This document shows, piece by piece, positions 47,501 through 59,544 of a stretch of DNA of 64,000 nucleotides. The position numbers and the translations under genes are program-made. The number at the start of each line of letters is the position of its first letter. Position 1 is the stretch's first letter. The stretch comes from Paramecium octaurelia (taxonomy: Eukaryota; Ciliophora; Oligohymenophorea; Peniculida; Parameciidae). The DNA lies in NCBI GenBank assembly GCA_905182995.1, contig CAJJDP010000095.1, positions 1 to 64,000 of the forward strand, written 5' to 3'. The notes beneath the pieces are model-generated. The model saw only the letters and a program-made list of their open reading frames with translations, ran no database searches and was not told where the DNA came from.

Positions 47501-49397
47501 ATGTAAAACATCATATTATTATAGAAATCTAATTCAAGATACAATTTAAGATTGCAGATTATGGGTTAATTATAATAAATGATCCAATTAAATTTTAATT
47601 AATAAAGAAAAACTTCATTGTTAATTAATTTCTCTTGGCCTTGAAATCAAATTTATTTAAAAAAGTTATTGAACCAAAATTAATGATTAAGTAAGACTTA
47701 GAAGAAGCAAATTAATACAACGCCACTCCCAATTATATATTAAACAATTTAAATCAATTTTACAATCACATAACTCCTGTAGTATTAAATGTAAAAGGAT
47801 AAAATTAAGAACCAAAACTCATTTTAAGGAAAAAACGATAAGAGAAAATCACAAATAATGGATTAGTAGTGTAAAACTTAGACTAAATAATCTTAAACTC
47901 CTTAAATGTACCTGCCTATAAATTAGAAGATTTAATGTTAGGTTCATCCTACTATAAATTTTTAATTACAATTTAATTGTTGTTAAACTATCCAACATTA
48001 GATTCTAAGATTTAAAAGCAAACTATTAAACACTTTAATAGTATTACATATATTAGAAATTGTTTAATGGAGTCGTAGATATTTTTATATTTACATATTT
48101 ACGACGAGAGTGATATTTCTAAGGCTTTGATTGGAATTGAAAGGACTGATATTAATTATGACTTATTGTTGTCATAATAAACAGGAGAATTCACTGAATC
48201 TCCATTTAATTAAAAAGATATAACGAAGATATCAAATTTAGATTTCAAATAATTTTTATAACAATCCTTATAAATTATTGAAAAAGAAGATTATTCATAA
48301 ACCAAAGGCTTTGATTGGATAAGGGTTCTTAATTTGACCAAAAAGTTAGAAAAGTAAATAGGATCATAAACTGATTTGAAGTCGCTCTATCCTCAGCGCA
48401 TTTGGAACAATTAGAATGTTGGTTAGTTAAAATCTATTTACCAAAAGTTTGAGGAAATAATAAAATATCAGTTTAATAGTTTTGAATTGTTATTTTAGGC
48501 TTTGACTGATGTTAGTTTCAAGATGATTATAAATAATGAGGTTTAGTAATAATACATGGAGAGGTTTTAAACCAAAGAAGATTTTCAAGGGTAGATGTCT
48601 GAATCAGAACTTCAAGATTATATCAAATAAATTGATTAGATGAACAGCATCGCTCAAAGTAGCTATTAGAACTCCCACTTAGCAATTCTTGGAAAATCAT
48701 TATGGGATTATGCTATAATGAAGATCCTAAATGAGATGAATTTGGGTATTTATTATCTTGACTAATTAATAGACAACACAAGTCTTGTGACTTTATATAA
48801 AATTCTTAAGGGGATCTCATTTTTAACTTATGCAGCCATAAAATTAAGAATTCACTAATATTTAAATAGCAGTTTCTAAAAATAATTGCAAAGTTTCGTA
48901 GATTTAAATGAAAAGAGCAAAGATTAATCGATCACTTTTCATATTAGTTCTATACCTTATAATGAGAATTCTACTATGTTAAGGAATGCATTTCTGGCTT
49001 TGGTTGGAGCAATTTACATTGATAGTGACTTCGAATTGCCGTAAGTTCTTGAGTGGATTAAACTATTATTTAGTTAGATTAATGTGGTTGAATTGTATTA
49101 ACCAAACTTTTTGCAAAGTAGATAAAGGTATCAATTTTACTAATGGTACTAATAAATATCACAATTAGGTATCAAAAACATATTGGAAATCCATTCAACT
49201 TTGATTTGATCAAGATCCCCCATTAAGATCAAAAGAAAATTGGTTAAGGAATATTCTTATACATGCCATATGATCAGAAGGAAGGCTAGATAGTGAATAT
49301 AAAAGGAGAGAAGTTTTATGAGATAGCTTAATTACACATTTACGCAAAATGCAAGAGTCAGGCGTGGGATAAGTTATATGAATTAATTGAACATTGA
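44535..49397 (+). CDS. Dicer-family protein with degenerate catalytic sites
   Basis: It encodes exactly 1574 residues with six introns (45805-45829, 46124-46145, 46659-46679, 47090-47114, 47503-47524, 49146-49168). Order: DExD/H helicase-like region (FREYQYELYQKALNKN, then a Walker-A position reading HQENYKT at ~residue 128, and DDC in place of DECH at ~251); dimerisation domain (KSGALLNSNWACNLIENM, ~710); PAZ-like middle; RNase III a (KLEDLMLGSSYYKFLI ~1090, SDISKALIG ~1155); RNase III b (SHLAILGKSLWDYAI ~1343, RNAFLALVGAIYID ~1445); C-terminal dsRBD-like end. Dicers cut double-stranded RNA using E and D in ExxExLGD and DxxE. Here nearly all are replaced, so it is inferred to bind but not cut RNA. 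CFAP52 starts 41 bp downstream. Confidence 0.85.
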
Positions 49398-49438
49398 ATG
49401 AATGAGAATGATATTTATAATAAATTATTTATAAAAAA

Positions 49439-51397
49439 ATGAAACAACCTTCTGCAGATATTCTTGAGATGGAACATGCAATTGGATATAGTGGAAGAGT
49501 AAAATTGAATATAAATATAAGATACCTCGAAGTGTGATCTTGCATCCAAATGGAGTTGAATTCATTTGCATTGCTGGAGCATCTTTGATAATAACTGATT
49601 TAAGAGATGCTCACAAATAATCATTTTTATAAGGACATGATGATTAAATCACATGTTTAGCAGTTTCAAACAGAGGTGAATTAGTTGCATCAGGATAAAA
49701 AGGAGACAACTCTGATGTTATTATTTGGGATTATCATAGAAAAATTCAAAAATACAGATTATCAGAACATGATTATGAAGTAGTATGCGTAGATTTTAGT
49801 CATGATGATAGACTGCTCTTCTCATCAGGCAACCCAATGGATAAAAGAATATTCATTTGGGATTGCTAAACAGGATATATAGTAGGATCAGTCAATCACA
49901 CACCTGAGCCAACTACAATAGCAAGATGGGGTGGATTCGCTAAAGATATTAAAGGTAGAGATACACCAAAGTATCAATTTGCAACATCTGGAAATAAATA
50001 AATATGTTTATGGAAATTGGACCCTAAATTAGGAGTGTTTGAGAAGGAAATAATCAATACAGGAAATTTGGTTAGAGATTACATTTGTATGGAATTTTCA
50101 AAAAATAGAGAAGAGTATCTTTTGTTAGGTACAACATCAGGAGACTTTTGTGTATTCTAGATGAAAAATAAGTAATATAATTAATTAATTAAATAGATTT
50201 TTCAGTCATTAAATTGTAGTGGCTGCTTTGGGAGTAATGTCAATAAGATTCGTAGATTTTACGAGGTTTATAGTTGGAGCAGGTAATGGTACTTTGGCAA
50301 TGTATTAGATCACAGAAGATAATAAAGTATAATATTAATATAAATTAGATAAATTAATTACACAAAACTGATTTAGGAGGAGCAGTTAATTCAATAACAG
50401 TGAGAGTAGATGGTTTAGAGAGTTTGATTTCAACAGATAGAGGACTGATTTTTAGATTCAACACAAACAGCTTTTAGAAAGGATTACATAGTGAAAATCA
50501 TACGGGGTCTATTTTGGATATGAGTTATCCACCAGGAGTTTCTGATAGATTTGCATCAGCATCTGAAGATGGAACTATCAGACTTTGGGATATTAGTGAA
50601 TATTATGTGATTGCTAAATGTTAAGCCAATGTTAATGTTGTTCCATTAAGTTTGGTTTATAGAGATGAAGTATTATTAAGTGGATGGGCTGATGGTAAGA
50701 TTAGGATGTTCAGATCTGACAATGGTTAATAAATTTGGTAGATTGATAATGCTCATAAGACAGGAGTAACGACACTTTGCATCTCGAATAATTTGAAATT
50801 CTTCTGTAGTGGTGGAGGAGAGGGAGATGTCAGAGTTTGGGAAATGAGAACCAGAGAAATGGTATCACATTTGAAAGAACATACTCATAAAGTTACTAAA
50901 GTTAAATTGATTGCTAATGAAACACAGTTACTGACTTCATCTCGTGATAGAGCTTTGTTGCAATGGGATTTGAAGACTGAAAAAAGAGTTAGTGCTCATA
51001 TTCAAAGAATGGGTGGTATTAATTCATTTGACACTGTTCCTAATACTTCAGTTGTTTTCAGTACTGGATAAGATAGGAAAATTTCACTTTGGGATCTTAA
51101 TTAAAGTGAAGTCTAAAGATAATTTGAAACAAGTGGCAATCCAAAAAAAGGTTAGATTTTATTTTAATTTAAGGTGATGAATGTTATTCAATTTGTCTAT
51201 CCCCTAATTTTAAATATGCTGTCACTGGCGGATCTAATTGTTCAGTCAAATTATGGGATCTATAAACTGGATAGTAAATCTCAGAAGGATTTGGACATTC
51301 TGGACCAGTCAACACTGTGTAATTTGCTCCAGATGGGAAATAAGTTATTTCAGGTGCATAAGATGGCGTTGTTATTGTTTGGAATGTGTTCTTATGA
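49439..51397 (+). CDS. CFAP52: Cilia- and flagella-associated protein 52 (CFAP52/WDR16)
   Basis: CFAP52 is a WD40 microtubule inner protein of ciliary doublets. Twin beta-propellers are visible: HAIGYSGRIPRSVILHPNG, SFLQGHDDQITCLAVSNRG, ELVASGQ, then RFASASEDGTIRLWDI, the family hallmark SGGGEGDVRVWEM with LKEHTHKVTKVKL, and FGHSGPVNTVQFAPDG near the end. Four introns are required, with lengths 23 (49499-49521), 25, 22 and 23 nt; the last starts GTT. The spliced length is exactly 621 residues, essentially that of the human protein (620). Stop is at TGA 51395-51397. No defect was seen. Confidence 0.95.
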
Positions 51398-51500
51398 AAT
51401 CATATAAACATATTATATAATTCAATCAAATTTATTTATACTAATAGACTCAAATAAACTGATTATCAAAACCAAATTTAAGTCAATTAATTAAATAAAA

Positions 51501-52088
51501 ATGCTGAAAAGACCTCCTGTCCCCAAATTTCATGAGGAATGCAATACTCCGAAAAGAAATTAGGATATGTACGAACTGATTTCCGACATCATTTTCAAGA
51601 TGAATCTTAATGCAGAAGTAGAATAAAAATCAATCTCCATTTTTAATGTTTTATCAATTCCAAATTCCTATATGCATGCATAAGCCATTGTATATTATGC
51701 TATGAAAGAGTTACAATATAAATTGCCTGAAACTGATGAAAAACTGCAACACTTGGCTAAATGTATTTAGTAACAACATTCAACCTTAATTACAACTCTA
51801 TGCCAAAAACTCAAAATAGATTCAAAAGCTACTACTGTTTGTGTCACTCTCTTAAGGCAAATGCAACCTCTCATTCAAAAATTGCCAAAACCTGTATAAA
51901 ATGCAATAGTAGTAAAAATAGCCACTGATATCATATATCTGAAATAAGATGGTATCAACATTAATTTAATTGCAAACTCAGCAAATATTACAACAGAACA
52001 ATTGCATTCCAACATTAACAGAATCAAACCATTTGCGTTCTAAATCATTTAAAATTTGTTCAATTATTTCAACCATCATTCTATTTGA
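51501..52088 (+). CDS. Cyclin-fold protein, ORC6/TFIIB-like candidate
   Basis: This is an intronless 195-residue frame starting MLKRPPVPKFHEECNTP. The body is helical: VEQKSISIFNVLS, ALAx-type helix MHAQAIVYYAMKELQYKLP, then TLITTLCQKLKIDSKATTVCVTLL. A final segment, LIANSANITTEQLHSNINRI, resembles the recognition helix that closes a TFIIB/BRF cyclin repeat (SGVTExTIRNRY). ORC6 has the same fold and a similar size. The zinc ribbon of TFIIB is absent. The assignment is by fold impression only. Confidence 0.5.
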
Positions 52089-53140
52089 TTATATTTTTAT
52101 GTTTATGTTTTTCTAAATATATATCTTAAATGGATATGTTAATTAATTCAGATATATATAGATTATATAGTTTTAATATTTACAGCTTTTTATTAGGATA
52201 TTAAATCATAAAAGTATATTTTAATTATCAGTTCTAATTTAAAATATTTATAAAAACTGTTAAATAGTTTAATTTAATAAAATATATTAAATTTATACTA
52301 AATTTCTATTGATATAGTTAGAGATGCTAACACCTAATTTATTTAATATTCAATTAGTTTTATTGTGGATATGAATTAATTAATTTTATGGTAAAGTATT
52401 TTGAGTATAAATTTTATGAATCGTATTGACACTTTACAAAATTAAAAATTTAATATATTAATAAATCTTGATTTTGAAGTTACTTTAATCAAGTTCGCAA
52501 GTGCAACTTGGATTTGTTATGTAAAACACATGCTCTAAAAATATAAGTAGGAAATTATTATAATTAAATTAAATGTCGAAAAAATATATAAAATGTAAAT
52601 AAATTATTTTTTTTTAATTAAAATATATTAACAGTTTATTATTTTTATTATTATTATGATTCTCGAAATTGTATTTAAATTATTTTATAAACATTTCCTT
52701 TTGTTACTTTTTTAGTGATTTGAATTTATTAATATTTCTGTTAGGCAACTTCCACTGATCTTAGATGCAGTTGACATGAGGTTTTTAAAAATTTCAAATT
52801 TTAAAATAATATATTATTCAATATATATATCAATATTTTGCTCACTTATGCTTCAACAAATCAGAAGTATCCTGGATACATTTAAAATTATTGTTAAAAT
52901 CCTTAGTTAACTGGAAATTAATGATAATTTGGATATATCTAATTATTTTGAGCATAATTCATATATGCATTAGGGAAACTAAACATACCATATTAGTTTC
53001 CATAACATATTTATTATGGTTAAATTTAAGGTACAGAGAAATGGTTATTTTACTGTTGAAATAAGTTTGTTGTTTGAACAATCTAGTTTGAAGATTCCTG
53101 ACTTATTTTTGTTTTTTCAGTTAAGGAGACATCTAAAAAA
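52089..53140. other. AT-rich spacer of about 1 kb
   Basis: This is extremely A/T-rich, with no open frame worth translating. It lies between convergent genes (ORC6-like + and Myb -). TA runs occur near 52155 and 52815. No repeat or RNA gene was recognised. Confidence 0.5.
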
Positions 53141-54176
53141 TCAATAGATTATGTTACTTGTAGCACTGATGGCATTATCAAGAGAGAGAGGTTCCACTTT
53201 TGGTTTTTTCAAATTGGACCCTTCTGTATTCAATAATGGAGTGTCGATTCTCTTTTAAGCTTCTTTCTTGGCCAAGAAGTCAGACATAAATTGTGTAACT
53301 GTCAAACTCAATTTTTAATCTGGGTTCTGTACGATAACTTTGAGTAAAGATCTCTCTTCGTTTTCTTAGACCTGAAATTTAATATAGAAAATTACATTAA
53401 ATCGTTTCAAATTTCTAATGATTCCATTATATTAGTTTTTGATTTAATTTTCACTTCTCCCATTCATTTCACACTGTATTTTAGACCATTTTTTACCATA
53501 ATCTAAAATTAATTGGATGAGTTTAATTTTTTCCTCTTTCGTCCAACTGGACCTGGAGATGTTTGGATTTAGAACGTTATTCCATCTTTCTCTTATTTGT
53601 TTGGGGTATCTCTGGGTAGAAGACAATTAATTAAACATGATAGTTAGTTCTGTCCAATTATTTTTTGAATAGTGTTAACTAAAATATATAAAAATCTTAC
53701 CTTGCAATATCTGTCAAAATCTGATCTTCTTCTTTGGTCCAAGGGGAAATTTTTAGATTGGAATGAAGTAAGGATATCCATTTTAATTCAACCAATTACT
53801 TATCTACACAGAGTATTTTCGATATATACTCCCAATCTCTGTCATTCTAACAATAAATAAAAACTATTACAGGAATTAGGTCAGATCTATTTTAAGACAT
53901 TAAGTATTTTGTCATGCACCAGATAAGCAGAATTTTGTCTTGCTGATGCCATTTCTTCCTGTTCGAATCATTAGTTGATCTAATTATAGTAGGAAGATAA
54001 CAATACTTTGAAAAAACTTCTTCGTAGTATTATTTCATTTATTGGTCAGATGGAAATTGGCTGACTCGAACTTTTACAAATTATTTAACAGTTTCTTCGT
54101 CAATTGGATTTAAAATCTTGATTTATTCGACAAAATCAAACCATTCCTTGGGTAGTGAGTCTTTTATTTATATCAT
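53141..54176 (-). CDS. Myb-type (SANT) transcription factor, second copy
   Basis: It encodes exactly 321 residues with three introns (24, 22, 24 nt). ATG at 54176 reads MIQIKDSLPKEWFDFVEQ. Myb repeats follow: NDRDWEYISKILCVDK ... LKISPWTKEEDQIL, then RYPKQIRERWNNVLNPNI, SSWTKEEKIKLIQLILDYG and KKWSKIQCEMNGRSENQIK. The matched QIRERW...NVLNPN and NGRSEN segments parallel the first Myb protein. The C-terminus is shorter (SLTVTQFMSDFLAKKEAQ) and lacks the polyglutamine tract. It is a probable sequence-specific DNA-binding regulator; its targets are unknown. Confidence 0.85.
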
Positions 54177-54530
54177 AAAATTAAATATAATCAAGATTTG
54201 TAAAGATTAATTGGTTTATAAATATTGGTCAACATCAATAAGATAATTTAAATCAATTTTTTAATTGATTGTGTATATATATATATTTATTAACATTGTT
54301 CTATTTTTATCTTAATTATAGTCTGAGTTTATTATTAATGGATAAGATTTTTCAAATTTCTTCTCACAATAACTTAATTATTTTCCTTTTTTCAAATGCT
54401 CATGAAGAAAATTACATTATCAAATTATAAAATTTCTTACTTGAGAAATATCAAACCCCTCCATTACTCCACTGTCTCTCCTAAAAAATTAACTATTCCA
54501 TTAAATATTTGTAAATCCAAAAAATTTCGG
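54177..54530. other. Spacer between two minus-strand genes
   Basis: It is AT-rich, with a TA microsatellite at about 54275-54290. It contains the upstream region of the second Myb gene. No gene was seen. Confidence 0.45.
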
Positions 54531-54891
54531 TCATTCTCCTCTAGGAATATTTTCATCAGTTTTTAATCCCTTCTCTGGTACTGTGCCCCTTTTCCCTCTC
54601 ATTTTTCTTTCGAATTCTGCCTTCAAAAGGCTAGTTGCTATCCCAATCACATAATAATATACAATTCTTATCGATCCTATACTTACCCTGAGACTCTCGA
54701 AATTCAAGGAAATTTATTAACATTAAGGCAGACCTAAAGATGTTGACTAAAATTAAATTATCTACAATTTAAGAGAAATAAACAATCAAAAATCTATCCA
54801 ATTATAAGTCTTCCAACTCCCTTAAATCATGAATATTTTTCCAATTATTTAATTTTTTGTTGTAAAGAATTTATAATTATTCCATGAACAT
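54531..54891 (-). CDS. Hypothetical 111-residue protein
   Basis: ATG at 54891 reads MFMEQLQILYNKKLNNW. One 25-nt intron (GTATATTATTATGTG...GATAG) near 54640 joins RIDKN to STSLLKAEFERKMRGK, ending DENIPRGE at TGA 54531-54533, with an exact codon count. The C-terminal third is basic and hydrophilic; the middle (LQLDRFLIVYFSQIVDNLIL) is hydrophobic and helical. No family was recognised. Confidence 0.5.
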
Positions 54892-55777
54892 GGTTCAGTA
54901 TTTAAAAACAAATAACGATATATTTATATATAATTGTGGTGAGATTAGCAAAATTAAAACAAATTCAGAGATTCTTTGACATCATACATGTTATTTAACA
55001 TTAAATGAATTTTTTATTAAAATACTAAAGAAATTTCAATATTTAAAAACATTATTCGATAATTATAAAAAATGTTTATTTTCAAAAAGCCATTTTATAG
55101 AGAATTAGAAACTGAAATTTAATAGCTTTTCTCTATGTCTCATATATTCATGGATGTATAACAGTGATAATAAATTATCAATGCTTATTTTTCTTCACTA
55201 TCAATTTATATTGTAAATTTTTTATATAAATTGTTTTAATAATATATAATTATTAATTAATAAAACATTTAGACTATTGTTTTTATTAATTTTATTATTT
55301 TTCATTTCAATAAAATTCAATATAAGCAGTACTAATTTCACTTCTTGTTTTTAAAAGGAATTCGAATACTCCACTATCAGTTCTAATAGTTTTATTTTTT
55401 ACAGTGAACATTACTCATTTTGTATTACTTAAATGGAGTATTACAAATTGATTCTTGTTTATAAAATTAATCAATCAACATTTCCTTGGTGAAAATTTAG
55501 TTGGAAATCTCGGATTAAAATAACACCCACATAATTTCTATCTTTAATAGCCTCTATAAAGTTTAACGTTCTATTATGTTTTCATTATTTTATCAAGTTG
55601 CCTATTTGAATAATTATGAGTTCACAGATCTTCATTATGTACGATAATTATTAGTATTATATTAATTTAGTATCTGAGAAAGCTAGAATGAATAGTTTAT
55701 AAATTAATTATTAATGATATCAAGTACTAATATGTTATGATAATTTAATATATATTATTTCAAATATTTTCAACACT
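54892..55777. other. AT-rich spacer upstream of the small gene, downstream of SF3B1
   Basis: There are no supported frames on either strand. It is A/T-rich with many short TA tracts; nothing repeated was noticed. Confidence 0.5.
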
Positions 55778-58700
55778 CATAATGTTAGATTTAATTCGTA
55801 TTTCTCATAAGAATTATACTGATCATTAGGAAAGGTTGGGTAGAATGCGACACAAGCATCAGAACTGCCAACATAAATCATGTTATAAATCCTCCAATAA
55901 ATCAATCTCACCTAATAATAGATATAATATTAATACTCTTCTTGCAGGATGATACAGGCCTTATAATGCATAAAGTAGAATATTGCCAGGTCCAAGACTG
56001 ACTCTCATTCCTTCTATGGCTTCCATAACAGCATTAATAACATGAGGTGATGTTTCGAATATGTTTGGCCAAACATGATTCAATAAATGCATAAGTTGTT
56101 CTTCGCATCCTAAACACTAGACACCAAGAGCCAAATGTTTGACAGCAGATGAGGCAGTTTGTCTATGAACAAGATCTCTATCAGTCAAAGCATCAATAAG
56201 TAATGGAATAACTGAGTTTATATAGGAATAAGCAGTTGGTCCTATGTATTCAAACATAAAAGATAATGACTTTAAAACACCATTTTACACATTTAATTCT
56301 CTAACTCTGTATTCATTCATCAGAGCAGGTAAGACAGTAAAAGGACCGCATGTTTCTGCTACAATTGCAATTGCTACAGTTGTACAAACACGAAGTTATC
56401 TTTCTTAAACTTTAAGATTATTTAAAAGAGTAGATAAGACATCTTAGGGTCCTATGGCTTTAGCAATATAACCAAAAGTATTGATAGTTGCTCTTCTTAT
56501 CCCTTTTTTGTGAGCCTTCAATAAATCCAACAAATCAAAACATATTCTGATCCATTCTTTTGGAGAAACATGCTCTGGTCCTCTATCTGCAATCCTACCA
56601 ACTAAATCAATACAATTCTCCTAAACCTTCTCATGTCTATTTTTGAGGATGGGAGTCAATCTTGGCAATAGATCTTTAATAGGAGGCGACATCTTATTCA
56701 TTCCTATTACATTGACTATAGCCTTCAATCCTCCTAAGATAGATCCTAGAACTTCTGGATATTCTTCACCTAGACATTCAAATAACAACTAGCCTAATCT
56801 TCCTAATCTTGCTTCTTCTTGACAATTTTTCATGCAAACTGCTATTTTACCAATTAAATCAGCTGCTTATTATCTAACTCTTGGTGATTTATTAGATAAT
56901 CTCCATTATAACACACCACCTAGTTAACTGAAATATGGTTTAGATCTACTGCCAAATGCATTAATTATAGATCCAAATCCACTCAACATAGTTTAGGTAT
57001 CTTCACTTTGCTGTTCATTAAATGCCCATAATACTCCATCCATTAATCTGTTTTCCAATTTGGAATCAATATCTGATACTCCTAATTAATTTATAAACTT
57101 TTCTATAGTTTCCACAACCATTTTTCTGAATGATTCATTTTCATCTTTGAGATCTCCTACAATTCTTTCTAATATTTCAGCTGCTCCCACTTTAGCAGCT
57201 ATTTCACAGGTAGTTTCAACCATTTATCTGTAATTTCTTCTGTCTGTGGCTGTTCTTTTGCTCCAATAATATTTGAAGAATTCAGGCATTATCTAATCCC
57301 TTACATAAACAGCCTCTATACCTGCACATTATATGCATTATTTTATTACCATTAATACAATCTTCTTCATTTCCTCTTCCTATATTTCAAATTAGTTTTT
57401 CAGAATAGGTACGATTGCTTTAACATACTCTGTTGCATGTTCTACATCCATTAATGGAATGATGAATCCAATGGCTTTTAAAAATGCTGCTAATCCTTTA
57501 CCCTTATGTGTTTTGATGCCTTCCCACAAAGGAATAAGCACATTATCAAATGCTTCAATACCATATGGAAATGAGGCCTCCGCCAAAGCAGCTAATGCTA
57601 AAGCTGTAATAGTTTTTACTTTTTATTATTCATCCTTCAATCCATGTTATATAATTTCAACAAGAGATTTCAGATGAGGCAGAATAGCACAACCCATAAA
57701 AATACTGATTTATTGAACTATTTTAATACCAGTATGTCTAGCCTACCAACTCTTTCTACTCTAGCAAACAGCCTTTAAGAAGGGCAACAATGCTGGAATA
57801 CCCAAAGCTGAAGCCACAATAGCAAATGCTCTAGCAGTTGTGTTACGAACATAATCATCATTATGATCAATATCAGGTCTCATGGTGGTGATCATAGTTG
57901 CCAAACCAGCTGCCTTAGCTAAATTGGAAATGATCTCTCTAGCTTCAACTCTAGCATAGTAATCTTCATGAATTAACAATGGTTAGATAACAACTAATAT
58001 CTTATGTACATATGGCCTAACCAAATCATCCAATTTAAATAGGACTCTGTCAATTACTTTCACCAAGAGATGTCTTTCTTGATCCTCTAGAGTTGGAGAC
58101 ATTAACAATGGTAAGATCTAATTGAAAAGTGGAGCAGGTCCAAATTCTCTGGCACTCTACGTTATTTATCTTAAAGCTGACTTTCTCATTTGAGGAGTTC
58201 CGTTCTTAATTTTCAAAAGCAAAGCCATAATCTTTCTTTCCTTTGCTTATTCTGGAGTCAATTCATCTTCATTTATTGGTTGTAACAAAGCTGAGAATAA
58301 ATTATATTCTTCTGGCTTAATTGCTGGTAATTGACCTATTGTAGGATGAGATGGAGTAGCTGAAACTTCAATACGAATAGATTCTGGTATTTGATATTGC
58401 ACTGGTGATTCAATACTATTTTTTGCATTTAATAATTTCTTTAATGATGATTTCAATGGTTTATAATTCTCAGGTGCTTTTAATATCTATTTTATTAATT
58501 TATCATTACTTCATAACCATCCTTCGGACCAGGTAAAATGCTGTTTAATTCCTCATCTGTCATATACTTATTTCTCTCTTCCATCTCTTTTTCCAATCTA
58601 AACTAGTATACTCTATCAGGAGTCATGTTTCCTAATTATCCAGGAGTCATTGGTGTTCTCATCACAGTTCCTGGTGTGTGAGGTGTCATGCCTCCTCCAA

Positions 58701-59384
58701 ATCCAGATTGACCAGCCAATGGTGTTCTTTCTCCCCATCTGGCTTTTATGTACGAACGATTAGGAGTAGGAGTTTCTCCGTATTTATATGGGGTGTCTCC
58801 TATTTCCATATGTCCGGGAGTAGGGGTTTCTCCAAATACTGTTCCTGCTCGACCTGGAGTAGCTTATAATTTATTTGTATTATCCCATCTGGATGCCCTT
58901 GCTGATGATTATGGACCATCTAAATATTAATGAACTATTTAAAAATACCTCTGGATGGGGTTTCCCATTTTTAAGGCTTTTTAGAAACATCTTTGCTTTC
59001 TTATTCCCATTCCGATCTTTCCTATTTAATTTATTAAGCAACATTTTATTCCACCTTCACTTGTTGTTTGACCAATTTTTTTTCCTCTTTATTTAATGTC
59101 TCTGTCTTTTTAATTTTATTTTCAATTTCAGATCTGGAATTCTCCAAGTCCTATTAGATCATGATTTCCGCGTATGTTCTCCCATTCTCACCTCCTTAAT
59201 CATTGAACACATCTTTTCTTTCTGGACTCAACTAGCGGTTCTTTTGCTTGTACTTGAACTTTTCTTCAACTTTGTCTAAATTTTACTTTCTTGTTTAATT
59301 GTCTTCGCCAATTTGTGCAGCTTCTTCCAAAATTTGTTTTGGTGCCGTATACGCAAATCGTTATTTGCCCTGCTCTTCAGTCAT
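55778..59384 (-). CDS. SF3B1: Splicing factor 3B subunit 1 (SF3B1/SAP155)
   Basis: SF3B1 is the HEAT-repeat scaffold of the U2 snRNP that clamps the branch-site helix. The N-terminus ([17 protein letters not shown], then [14 protein letters not shown] and GRTYAEIM) is followed by a TPGR/TPTP-type phospho-motif region ([18 protein letters not shown]). The HEAT array is highly conserved: [106 protein letters not shown]. It ends [10 protein letters not shown] at TGA 55778-55780. Two introns were seen: 29 nt near 58905 and 25 nt near 55930. The branch-site adaptation to 20-30-nt introns would be worth testing. Confidence 0.95.
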
Positions 59385-59544
59385 TTAATTTAAATAATAA
59401 ATAAAGATTTTATATTAATGTGGATATATAATATATTATTATTATTGGAGGCATAGCCTTAAAATGAAATAGACTATCTATGACTCTACAAATCTATATA
59501 ATAACATTAAATGAATTTATAAATAACAATTAAATTTAATAGAT

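Noticed and set aside
44535-49397. Several separate short genes instead of one Dicer-like gene
   Set aside because: Six small introns connect all parts, the total length is a multiple of three, and the domain order is that of Dicer.
52089-53140. Retained germline elements (IES) in the AT-rich spacer
   Set aside because: TA-flanked ends are too common in such sequence to be informative and no gene is interrupted by a candidate.
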